From contig NC_081828.1 in the NCBI RefSeq assembly GCF_030867095.1, forward strand, positions 2,495,001 through 2,559,000: a stretch of 64,000 nt of DNA, in the 5' to 3' direction. Origin of the DNA: Alligator mississippiensis (taxonomy: Eukaryota > Chordata > Crocodylia > Alligatoridae). The translations under genes were made by a program, and so were the position numbers. Of this stretch, positions 24,731-35,010 are shown piece by piece; position 1 is the first letter of the stretch; each line of letters opens with the position of its first letter. The notes under the pieces were generated by a model. The model saw only the letters and a list, made by a program, of their open reading frames with translations. It did no database searches and had not been told where the DNA came from.

Positions 24731-26721
24731 GGATTTTCCACATTAACAGGCCACATATTAAAAAAAAGCACATTTAATCAGGCTGGTTTCAGAACTCAGT
24801 GTTCAGTAGATTGGATATTGCTAACACAGAACGCTCCTCTGTTGCCATCAGTGAATTTCCACAGGCTGTCCCCAGACCCTGGATCCACATAAGCTGCCTA
24901 ATCCTGTGGCCTCACCGTGAAGCTGGAAGACAGACTCAAGCATTCTGATCCTGGCACGACCATTGGCTTGATGCAGCTTTTCACCAAGTAACTTATGCTG
25001 CAAACAGATGTTGCCTTTGTACCTCCATAAAAAAAAAAGTTTATAGTGGCATAAAATAAGAGCAAACAGATGTTCCTGCCCTTCATCAGGCCACAAACGC
25101 CCAAGTGCGTGGCAACAATAAAAGGTAATATTAATTTGTGCTGCTATTTTGTGGTGGACATCTGTTTTTTGAGGTGGGGGGGGCAGCCTAGAACTACCCA
25201 CACTCCCCAAGCACCCAAGGCAGGTGCTCCCAAGCCTTTAGAGGCCCAATTCTGCATGGCCCAGGAACTCCCTTGCAGGGACCGGCAAGCAAACCAATCT
25301 TGCAAGACAACAGGCAATGCTCGTTTCACCAGTGAAGCAAATCAGCTCTGCCAGGATGCATCCTGGCACAGCTGATCCACTTCATTTGGCAACATCTGTT
25401 TACAGCCTGCTCTTCAGTCTCTGCTTGCCCCCACCCCTCCAAAAAACATGAGGGCAATAATCACCTCACTCCCTTCCATGAGCCCAAGAACAAGTAGTTT
25501 TTTCAAAGCATTACAAGAACCCTGAAGTGCTATTCTCCACAAATGTTATCATTACCCTCACAGATTAACCTTCAGTCCTGATGAACTTAAGGTGCAGAGT
25601 TACAATAAAATGCAAACTCGTCTCGCTTTGTATTTTTATTTTATGTAAATGTGAAAGTTGAACTGTAAGTTAAATATATGTTTCTCGGTGAACTTCTACA
25701 AGGAAAACGCTTCCTGGCTTTAGCCAGTGCTATCACAGCGCAAGCTTCCCACACACAGAGCCAACGTTCCTCAGAAGTGACCTATATTACCCCCGCTGCT
25801 CCCAGCCAGGGACTGTCAGTTTGCTAAACTCTGCGATAGTTTTTACCATGTGAACAAGCCTTCACAAGAAGCCGAGCCGAAGCAAACAACACGTTTAAAA
25901 TTGGCGAGCAAAGCCCAGTGTGAATTTGATAAAAGGGAGCAGTCATTAACCCTCTGAACAGAGCCCAGGGTTATAGGTCTCTGCCCTATAGCAGACGTGC
26001 AAGTATTTTTAGGGCCTGGTACACCTTTAGGAACTGCAAACAATAGTCTTGATATCCTTAGGTTTATGTCCTGCCAATGAGGTCTAGGGCCCATTTACAA
26101 TAATGCAAAAACAAGCCTACGGAGGGATCTGGTAGTAGCTTGTTTGTCCTCTACCCGGGCTGTAACAGTGCCAAGTTGTAGCATGGGCAGGAATTTAACT
26201 CTGCTCCACAACCAAGCAAAGGACAATGAGCTGCTCTAGAGTGACAACATGCACAATACCGACACCTCAGATGGATGATTTAAACGCGCTGTACTTTCCC
26301 CATGAGGAGACACTTAAGTTATCCTGAAGACACGATAGCTTCAGTTCACCCCTGCACTGGTGCTTAGCACAGGCGCTGAGGGGAGGGGGTCTCATGCTGG
26401 CACAGGTCAGGACAGCTCACTCCTGCCCCAGGTGCCAACGGGGATCCCCTCACAACATTTTCAACTTGGATTATCAGGGAGAGAGACCTTCTATTGCTCC
26501 CCACAACATCGTCAGGATTCTCCCCATGCAACAGAAGCAAATTTCAACCCTTTGACGGACCCTGTGCCAAGGCAAAAAAGTCAGAGAGCAATGAAAATCT
26601 ACCCCAGCAACACAGAATAAAGGAAGTGCTTAGAAAGAGACAAAAAAGCAGAGATGCACAAAAAAAAAAAATCCCCCCCCCCAAAAAAACCAAGCACATT
26701 CTTGTGGCTTGTTAGGTTACA

Positions 26722-26892
26722 CCAGGGCTGGGCAAAAATGCAGCCCACCAGGCCTTTCTATCCAGCCCTCGGGGCCCCTAAAAATTTAGAAAATTAATAT
26801 TAATCTGCCCTGGGCTGCCTGTCATGCAGCCCTCAATGGCTTGCCGAAACTCAGTAAGCAGCCCTCTGCCCAAAGGTATTGCTTGCCCTAGG
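26722..26892. mobile_element. hAT-like DNA transposon fragment
   Basis: The left end CAGGGCTGGGCAAAAATGCA and the text around AGCCCTCGGGGCCCC and GCAGCCCTCAATGGC are typical of short hAT elements with CAGGGGTGGGCAA-type ends. The right boundary (a TGCCCAAAGG or TTGCCCTAGG region) is uncertain. Confidence 0.45.
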
Positions 26893-28339
26893 TTACACAC
26901 TTCCACAGCAAAGTGTCATTCTTACTTTTCTTTTTCTACGTGCAGTTTTCAATTACAAGATCAAACACTTTGGCTGCAGGAAACAAAAGAAGACACCATA
27001 AAAAAGTTACTGACTTTTCTGCCGCTTTTTTGTTTTATTCCAACATGAGCCATGTGTTAAACTATAAAACACAGTCTGCATTATTCATAATGCAGCCAGA
27101 AGGAAGTGCTCTGCACTTTCAAAAGGCACAAGCATTAGATGGGAGCTTCATGGCGATGAAGACCACTGTAGCTCTGCACAGCAACCAGTTATGGCAACAG
27201 TACGAATATATAACGATACACATGCAGTGCCACTGGTGCGCAATTAAAACCAACAGATCCATAAGACAGGACAAGACATCTACAATCTAAATAAGACAAC
27301 ACAAGAAGGCTTGGCTACAAACAGCAGCTGGGGGCAACGGGAGAGATGCAAGTGACTGATCAGGAGAGATATTATTACATGTGCAACTCGATAGTTCCTC
27401 TTTTTCGGTGCATTAAGGTTTCAAGACTGGAGAATGAAAGTCTGAGCAGAGGTCAGTTTACATAATCGTTTACACTGTCAATGCTCTACACAAATACTGA
27501 CTATTTTTCCCTTTGAAAGGTCACGTATCTTACATCACACAGTTTTGCAAGGGAATGTAAGCACGTTTCTCATGTATCCGCACGCACGCGTGCAAGGTTC
27601 TGGACAGCCGACAAGAAACAAGTGGATGATAACGATCTGCTGCTCTCTTTTTGTTCCAAGCTGCGTGGAAGAGCACCTACCTTTAAACCCGGGACACTTT
27701 CCACCAAGAGCTGTGAAACCGTTTACACGAAGAATCACAAATATAAAAGTAGGCAAGCACAGACCTGAGGATACGCCCAAGTTACAGGCAAGCTACGCTG
27801 TACATGTCTCATTTCTGACAGCTTGGTCTTTCCGTGGACACACCGACACTACAGAAGGAAAACCACCCGATTCTTACCCCAGCTCCAGCCAACCGCTCCC
27901 CCTCCAGAAAGGAAAAGCAGATCAACAGCTGGCACAACAACCGCTTTATATTAAAAACAACGCACAGCCCGACCAGCACGTGTGCCGTCCCCGCCCCACC
28001 AAAGTGCTGGAAAAGACGGCATTTGCATTCATGCTAATCGTGTTTCACACACAGCCGCGAAAAAGTTACTGCAAGCAGGCTGCTGCCCCAGGGGCCGGAG
28101 CCACGCCGTGCCGCGCCGCGGGCTGCCCGACGGGGCACAGCCGCGTCCTGGGGTAACCGAGCAGGACGAGCGTGCCGCGACACGCGCTTTCAAGCAAAAA
28201 AGGGGCGGGGGCGGGGGGGAAAAGGAGGAAAGACTGAAAACAGAAGCGGTTTGCGGCTCGTTCACGGACATGTCAGCACTGCCCGTGGAACGCGACGCAC
28301 GGCCCGGCCCGCTCAGCCACCAACCGCCCCCGGCCCCAC

Positions 28340-28745
28340 CACCCCGCAGAGCCCCCCCCCCCCCCCCCCAAGTATCCCCCTCCAGACCCCCCCACCAAAG
28401 CCCCCAGGGAGCCCCCAGGTAACCCCCTCCAGGCCCCAAGTAGCCCCCCCTGAGCTCCCCAACCCCCAGGCAGCCCCCCTGAGCCCCCAGAAAGCCCCCC
28501 CCAGGCCACAGCCTGCCCTGAGCCCCCCCCAGCACCCAAGTAGCCCCCCCTAAGCCACCAGTAGCACCCCCCATCCTGCCCTGAGCCCCCAGATAGCCCC
28601 CCATTGCCCCCAGATACCCCCCATTAGCCCCCAGATAGAGCCCCCCAGGCTGCAACCTGCCCCGAGCCCCCAGGTAGCCCCCCTGAGCCCCCCCAGCCCG
28701 CTTCCAACCACCCCCAGCAGCCCCCCGCGCCGAGCTGGCCGCACC
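28340..28745 (+). repeat. C-rich minisatellite at the start of TESK2 intron 1
   Basis: Degenerate repeats of CCCCCCAG-type units (AGCCCCCCAGATAGCCCCCC and similar) over 400 bases. On the TESK2 sense strand this becomes runs of four to seven G. Long open frames across it, full of Gly, Leu and Trp on one strand and Pro on the other, are artefacts of composition. Confidence 0.9.
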
Positions 28746-28760
28746 CCACCTCCCCCGTAC

Positions 28761-28860
28761 CTGCGACAGGCGCGGCGGGCTGTCATGGCGGCGCCCCGCC
28801 AGGCCCGGGACTCGGAGCAGCTCGGGGTCCCGGGGCTCGGCTCCTTCAGCCCGGACAAGA
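28761..28860 (-). other. TESK2: TESK2 exon 1 (non-coding, 5' UTR), 5' limit approximate
   Basis: The minus strand reads CGCC TGTCGCAG followed by GTACGG, a consensus donor at 28761/28760, at the edge of the CpG island and below GC and CCAAT boxes. This is where a TESK2 leader exon is expected. An ATG in strong context (GCCGCC before ATGA) lies at 28786-28784. Spliced to exon 2 it would give a 21-codon upstream frame, [18 protein letters not shown] and three more residues, ending before the TESK2 start. The transcription start is not visible, and the exon is inferred from promoter context and the donor only. Confidence 0.6.
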
Positions 28861-29123
28861 CGCGGCCCCACCCCCGCCCCGCCCTCTTCGCCAATGGGCA
28901 CCGAGGGAGGGGTGATGGGCGTGTCAAACCAGCCTATGCCAAAGGGCGACGCACGCGGCGCCACTTTCAAGCCTCCCTGAGTCAGCGGCGCCTCCGGATT
29001 GGCTATCGGGACTGTCAATGGACGGCTAGCTAAGCCAACCGCACTCAGGCACCGCCCCCCAGCTCCGTAGCAACAGTAGGGCTGGGAAAAGAGGGAGGAG
29101 GTTACTAGGGGCGCCTCGACTCC

Positions 29124-29180
29124 ATTGGCCAGCTGCAAGGGGCGGGATATAAATAAGAAGCTAGCCTATCAGAAGGCAGT
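29124..29180 (+). promoter_or_regulatory. Rightward CCAAT / GC / TATA cluster
   Basis: An inverted CCAAT (ATTGG, 29124-29128), GGGGCGGG (about 29139-29146) and TATAAATA (29148-29155) lie in the usual order and would direct initiation near 29180 on the plus strand. No coding gene begins downstream before 44.4 kb, so any product would be a divergent non-coding transcript. Confidence 0.4.
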
Positions 29181-29521
29181 CCTGTGCGGATGGATAGGAC
29201 AGCGAGCCAATTAGGAAATGTTGACAAGAGGCGGGGGTGCGAGGCTGTCAGCTGGGCAGGCTGCTCAGTGGGGGGGCAGGTCCCAGCATGCATCGCGTTG
29301 CCCTGCCTCAGGGGCCAGAGGCGGGTCCCAGAGGCCCGTGCCATGGCATGGCCTGCACCCCTGGCCTCTCACAGCCGCGAGGCAGCGTGCTGTAGCGCCT
29401 GCTCCTCCCTCAGCGCCTCGCCAGCCCAGCCGGGACCCTCCACACGCATTTTTCTCCCATTCAAAATACACCAGAAGTTTTCCTGACACCACAGAGACCT
29501 AGGGCGGCGCGGATTCAGTCG

Positions 29522-29752
29522 AAGATGGAAGCAAAAACAAATATAATCTCATTGGCACGAGTGAGAAGCCACGTGCGGGACTGTGAAATAGGAGCTCGGT
29601 GACCAGGAGCAGCCAACGCAGCAGAAATAAAGGGGCGCTCGACGGGGGGACCGTTATAAGGGATGTCAAGCCCGTTAAAAGGAAGAGAAAGTCGTTAACA
29701 CCTGGGGAATGAAGAGCGTGGAAGGGATGTGGGAGAGGATGACGAGCTGACT
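29522..29752 (+). repeat. Dispersed repeat of unknown family, copy 1
   Basis: It aligns by eye along its whole length with 51611-51838. Shared blocks are AGATGGAAGCAAAAAC, GTGAAATAGGAGCT, GTGACCAGGAGCA, ATCAAGCCC-TTAAAA, GTCGTTAA and GAAGAGCG. No protein is recognisable. It lies directly left of the 84-bp tandem array and may belong to the same element. Confidence 0.65.
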
Positions 29753-29817
29753 GGAAACGGTGGCAGGTGGTTTCGAACTTGGGGAGCGACGGGCGTCTAA
29801 AGCTGCATCTAGAATGG

Positions 29818-30468
29818 ACTGAAACGGGCGAATCGCGCAAGTCGTTTAGACCGGCCGGCCGTGCAAAGTAAGACCGTTCACACCTACGAGGTAATCATCA
29901 CATCGTTAACTAGTGAATCGTGCAATGAATTTAGACGGGCCGGCCGTGCAAAGTAAGACTAGTCACGTGTACCCGGCAATTATCATACAATTAACCGGTG
30001 AATCACGCGATATAGACCAGCCACCCATGCCAAGTAAGACCGTTCAGATGTACAAAGTAGCGATCACGCAATGAACGGGTGAATTGTCCAATCAATTTAG
30101 ACGGGCCACCCGTGCAAAGTCAACCTGGTTGCGCGTACAAAGTAATCGTCACATAATTAACTGGTGAATCACGCAAGGAAATTAGACCAGCCACCTATGC
30201 AAAGTAAAACTGCTCACATGTACAAAGTAATAATCACACCATTAACTGGTGAATTGCACAATATGGACTGACCACCCATGCACGCTAAGACCGTTCATAT
30301 GTACAAAGTAATTATCATACAATGAACTGGTGAATCATGCGCTACATTTAGACTGGCAGCCTGTGCAATGTAAGACCAGTCGCACATAAAAAGTAATTAT
30401 CGCACAATTAATTGGTGAATTGCACAATCATTTTAGTCTAGCCACCTGTGCAAAGTAATCATCACATC
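29818..30468 (+). repeat. Tandem array of an 84-bp unit, about 7.5 copies
   Basis: Units begin TTTAGAC or TATAGAC at 29845, 29930, 30011, 30096, 30181, 30262, 30347 and 30432, giving lengths of 85, 81, 85, 85, 81, 85 and 85. Each carries the modules ACC-GGCCACCCGTGCAAAGTA, GACCGTTCACATGTACAAAG, TAATTATCACACAATTAACT and GGTGAATCACGCAAT with substitutions. The left units are rich in CpG and the right ones have lost them. The array runs into a region with two TATA-like motifs. The family is not recognised. Confidence 0.9.
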
Positions 30469-30900
30469 ACAAAAATGACCGTCCTGCTATAAAAAGAGCC
30501 AACCAGCTATAAAATGGGTGCTTGAAAAGGTGTAACAACTCTATATATGACTGGCTTCTATCCAGCTTGAATTTGAACTTGTATCAGGGTTCAAAGTGCG
30601 GTGCACGTGCACCAATGCACACCACCAGATCCCCCCTGCCATCGGGGAGACTGAGCTGGATTATCCAGCTCCCAGGCCCCTGCTACTCATTACATATATC
30701 ATGCAATTAACTGGTTAAACTTTATACAATGAACTGGTTAAACACGCAGTGAATTTTGACCAGCTCCATGTGCAAAGTCATTATCGTGGGATAAAAATGA
30801 TTACCTAGCTATAACAAGAGCCGACCAGCTATAAAGTTAGTGCTTGAAAAGGTGTAACAACTCTACAGCTGGTGTCTATCCAACTTTGCTTGGGATCTGT
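30405..30900 (+). repeat. Duplicated segment following the 84-bp array (possible LTR-like regulatory relic)
   Basis: Two related copies, about 30409-30580 and 30709-30895, both contain an array-type unit and then AGCTATAAA-, GTGCTTGAAAAGGTGTAACA and ACTCTA followed by TCTATCCA. Tandem repeats ahead of TATAAA recall the U3 part of a retroviral-type LTR. I found neither paired ends nor an internal region, so this is only a possibility. If it is one, it is an old, broken solo fragment. Confidence 0.4.
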
Positions 30901-33900
30901 AGCAAGACCCCCAGGATCACAGGGCTCGCATAGTTAGTTACAAGAAGGGGGCAAGCTGCTACGACCCCACAGAGCAGTAGCAAAAGGGGAGGCAGAGTCA
31001 CGCAGGACAGTGTGTTGGATCCTGCCATGTTTCCGTGCTCTGCCTGCCGGAGCTGCTGCTCCACATGAAATCTAGGGATACCTGCAGCCTCATCCATGTA
31101 ACACAACTTCTTCATCAGGATTCTGGCTAACCTGTGGGCTCCTGGCAAGTTGTCAGTGTGGCTCCATGATTGGAGAAAAGCGCAGATGTCCATTAGTATG
31201 AAACGAGGCTGACACCTAGTGCTCAAACACGAGCATTTCTAATGATGGAAAGCAGAGAAAAAAAGAGACCCAAAGGGTAAATATGATTAATTCCCTGAAG
31301 AAGGTGTAATAATTCCAGCATTCTGGGATCAGTGACATACCTGATAGAAGAAGTTTTAACCATACAGGCATAGAGTTGGAAGGGAGCACGTGGGTCATCT
31401 GGTTTAAGGCCCAGTGCAAATGCAGGAGTGCTACTCCAAAATCTTTCCTTACTAGTGCGTATCCGACCTCTTTTTGAAAGCTTCCAGTGAAGGAGTATCT
31501 AGATAGCAAGCGTACATTTGCCAGATGGCACATGCAAATCTTGAGCATGAAAGGAAAACAATCTCAGAGCAGTATAGGGTCTAGGAAAATCTTCCACAAT
31601 ACAATCTTTTCCCATTTGTGCTGTGGAGGTGCAGTGAAAGGCAGCTCACCCCTGCTCCTGTCCTCCTTGCCTTTTGTTGAATTATTCTGGGCCAATGTTT
31701 CACCTTTTGCTAAGAGAGAGATGGGGAATTGTGATTCTTAAAGCCTTGTAGTGGGTCTGATTTAAATAATAAATGCCCATACGCTTATTTGAGAGTCTCA
31801 TCTGGAAACCAAACTGTTATAAATAAATACCCACACCTGGCTCAAAGGAAAAAAATAATGCAAAAACCTTTTAATCTTCTCTTCCCTTTTTTGAATGACG
31901 TCTCCAAGGCAGCGTCTCATCAAATGTTATTCCATTACATTTTAATAGGGATAGATCTGTCCCGGACTTCAGTTAATTGCTTCTAATGTATAAATAGCGA
32001 GTGTGGCTGATAGGCAAATCAAAGGCAGAGAGAACAAAAATATTTCCAAATGTTCCTTGATCCACTGACCTGTCACCTTTCTAAAAATATTATTTCTGGC
32101 AACTAAAGGGAAGTCCATAAGCCATCAGCTACAAACCAGAAGCATATATAGGTATATATTATTCCCCCCTACAGATGTCAGGGTACAGCAGTGGTCTGTG
32201 TTAATTGCATACAGGTAATTATGGACCTGTAGTCTGTGTCCTGTCCATGTCTAGAATACTTGTTTAGTCTGCATCTGATCAGTGAGCAGCTGGCTATATA
32301 CTTACACAGCTCTTGGCAATTATATAATCTGTTGCTTGGTTAAGAATAACCAAGTGCCCTCCCTAAGAAATACTTCCCAGAGTGAGAGCTGACCTGAAAA
32401 AAAAATCTAGCACAAGTGAGTACTCACTTGGATTAATTAAAAAAGATGTTTTAATTTGATCCAATTCCAATATTGACTATAATCTTACTCAGCTGGCAAA
32501 TCCAGCCTCTTAGATTCTAGCTTTAAAATCTCATTGGCACGTTGTCAAACTCATAAGATTGGCCCCCATTCACCCTAACATAATTGGATTCCGAAGTTAA
32601 GACATGCTAGAATTAATTTGGTTTCTGCACCTGTAACTGGGCTCTCCCATGTGTATGAAATAGCATTGTACTTGTGCATGTACTACTTTTTCCATGAGAG
32701 TCCTACCCATACCTGGGGTTCCTCATTCCGGTCTATTCCTTCCTCCAGTTCTTGTTCCCCACGGTTTCAGGCAGTTTACTTCCTCCCTCTTATTCATCAT
32801 AACCTAATTGATCTGTGCCAAGGAAAGCAAATAAACCTATTCAGATCTGTCAGCTACTTTTGTTTGCTGGTGCTCGAAGTGGGAGCTGCCTCCAAAGCAG
32901 CCTGCCAGCTCCTGGACACCTGACAACCTTGGCTCTGGGATGGCACTTCCCACCAGACTTAAATTCCTTTAAAAATATTTAAAAGCTACATTTTCAGTGT
33001 TACAAATTCAGAGGGAAGTTTGTTCAGGCATCTCCACCTTAATCTAATTTTAAAAGATTACGCAAAGTAAACTCTTAAACATCCCAATGTTTTTATATGT
33101 GTTCAGCAGATCCCAAATATTTGGCATGTGAAGGATCCCTTTAGAATCACATGCTTGCTGTTGTTTTATGCTCAGTGAAATTAACTCCAGTATTTTCCAG
33201 CTTTTCAGGTATTCCCTTTATTCCATTTGTACCAGCTGCTGCTTTGACGAACCAACTCCAGGGTGACACCTCGTGGCCTACACTTCTCTCCCTCTGTTTG
33301 GTTTAGGACAGAATCACCGAACTGAAGCAAAAATATCATCTTTTCCCCCTTCAGTCCCTCAAAAACATCACCCAGGTCCTGCATTTCAGCACACATAATG
33401 GCTCTCTCTCTCTTTCCCCATGAGTGGGCTTGTTGACAGCTTTCAGGTGCTGGCATTTAAAGCAAACCAAAGGTCTGGAAATTCCCTACTGCCATATGCC
33501 AGTATAATCTAGTATGACAAAGCTCTCTTGGGGATTACCTACTGTGTAGAAAAGCACTCTTCACGTCTCTAGCTACCTCTCATACACTCATCACAGGCAG
33601 CTTCATGCTTATAATTATGCAGAGGGACAATCCATATGCGTGGGATGGCTTATAAATTGGGACGTTGTTATAAGTATAGCTACTGTTATTTCTCAAGAGC
33701 AAGCGGCCTGTGTTTGGGAATAAGAAGAACCAAAGTTTTGCTGATGATCTCATGGGCGCATGCAGAAGCAGCAAAAGCCCTGCCTGAAACCAAAGCCGAT
33801 TGCTTCCTACTTGCCACTTCCCTCACTCACAAAAATAAACAATGCTTGTAGCACTGACTCACAAACCTGCAAAAAGGCAAGTGGCTTAAAAAACTTCTAA

Positions 33901-34370
33901 TTGTTTCCTGAAGGAGGAAAATTAATGGTGGATAGAAAGTGAACGGAGAAAGAGATCCACAAAGGTCAACTTTATTAGTAAGGATCTTTGTCTGGCATTC
34001 ATGAAGAAAGGCAAGGGTCATGCATCCTGAAAATACCACTACAGGAAGCTCTGCACACCCTGGGTATCACCCCCACACCCCCTTCACACAGCCGTTGGTT
34101 GAGCTGTCTTGCTTAATGATCAAATGCTCAAAAAAAACTGTTCTGTGGCTTGTGGTTGACTTCTTTCTGCTTTTGGTACAACTCCCGTCTCTGGAGAGGC
34201 TGCTCGGTCTATTCAATTGTCACGGGCCTTGCAAAAAGCCAAACGTGAATTCACCCCACAGTAATCAAAATTTGATTTAAAAAGAGCTCAGGTGATAGGA
34301 GGTAAGAGGGGAAGTCCCTTCTGCAGAGCATGGGAAATGCTCCTGGGACTGCAGAATAGAAAGATGTTCC
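30900..34370. other. Intergenic, no gene seen
   Basis: A CR1 tail lies at 31350-31530 (listed). The rest, especially 31.6-33.9 kb, is A+T-rich without recognisable exon or repeat. Confidence 0.5.
31350..31530 (-). mobile_element. CR1 LINE 3' fragment
   Basis: The plus strand reads GAGTTGGAAGGGAGCACGTG, GGGTCATCTGGTTTAAGGCC and later CCTCTTTTTGAAAGCTTCCA, the reverse complement of the CR1 end. Old and diverged. Confidence 0.65.
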
Positions 34371-35010
34371 TTCTTTACCGAAGAAAACCATCTCTGTGAA
34401 TGCCCACGTCCTGGAGAGGGCTCTGAACACCAGTGTTAATGAGGAGAACATGGAAAGGGAGGAGAAAGGTGTTTGGATGACTGTATGCAGCATGATTGAA
34501 ACCATTACTTCAATCCTGTGTCCAGTCTGGGTGCCCGCATATAAAGGAGGCTTTATATGACAAACTGGAAAAGGGTTCAGAAAAAGAGCTGCAAGAATAG
34601 TCCAAGGTTTGGAAAATGCACTGATGAAAAAAGTTACCAGTGGTGATTTCAGAGGTGATTTGATCACAACCTTTAAGTATCTCCAGGGGAAGAAGGTATC
34701 TCTTAAGAGTGGGATCTTTTTATCTAACAGGCAAAGGCAAATCAAGCTCCAAGAGCTGGAAATGGAAAATAAGGAACACACATTTAAACAGCAAGGGAAT
34801 TATCTACTGGGGCATCTACCCAAAGGGTGTAGTGGGTTTTCCATCACTTGAAGGTTGTAAATCATGCTGGGGAGGGGTCTTTTTCTAAAAAAATCTGCTT
34901 TAGCTTGGCCAGAATCTCTGGGTGAAGTTCTCTGGCCTGTGCTGTCCCAGAAGTCAGGCAAAATGATTGCAATATTCCCTTCTAGCCTAGTAAGGTTGGC
35001 ATCTTAGCAC
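34370..35010 (+). mobile_element. Old CR1-type LINE 3' end
   Basis: Frames read VTSGDFRGDLITTFKYLQGK and the words around TGGAAAAGGGTTCAGAAAAG, matching the ...RVQKRAARI...RGDLI... region of CR1. The tail TCTGGCCTGTGCTGTCCCAG, AAGTCAGGCAAAATGATTGC and TCCCTTCTAGCC is the standard reptile CR1 3' UTR. It has several interruptions. Confidence 0.75.

Larger units (their letters stand above)
19528..28760 (-). other. TESK2: TESK2 intron 1
   Basis: This is inferred from the donor at 28760 and the acceptor at 19528. It carries a CR1 copy, MITE-like repeats, a G run and an AAT microsatellite (listed separately). The stretches 19.6-22.0, 22.2-23.5, 24.8-26.7 and 26.9-28.0 kb show no exon or recognisable repeat. 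Its first 400 bases are extremely G-rich on the transcribed sense strand. Confidence 0.65.
28000..29480. promoter_or_regulatory. TESK2: CpG island and TESK2 promoter region, possibly bidirectional
   Basis: CpG density is high from about 28.0 to 29.5 kb. CCAAT boxes occur at 28891 and 29207 on the plus strand and as ATTGG at 28998 and 29124. GC-box runs lie at about 28866-28883, and a TGAGTCAGC (AP-1/half-MARE-like) site at 28978. For TESK2, the reverse CCAAT at 28891 and the GC boxes just below it would place transcription starts at roughly 28.83-28.86 kb, a TATA-less promoter. A separate TATAAATA at 29148 faces the other way. Confidence 0.75.

Noticed and set aside
28029-29138. Minus-strand open frame of 369 codons, rich in Gly, Leu and Ala
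   Set aside because: It runs through the C-rich minisatellite and CpG island; the composition follows the DNA repeat and it overlaps the TESK2 promoter.
34251-34781. Minus-strand open frame of 176 codons
   Set aside because: It is antisense to an old CR1-type LINE copy.
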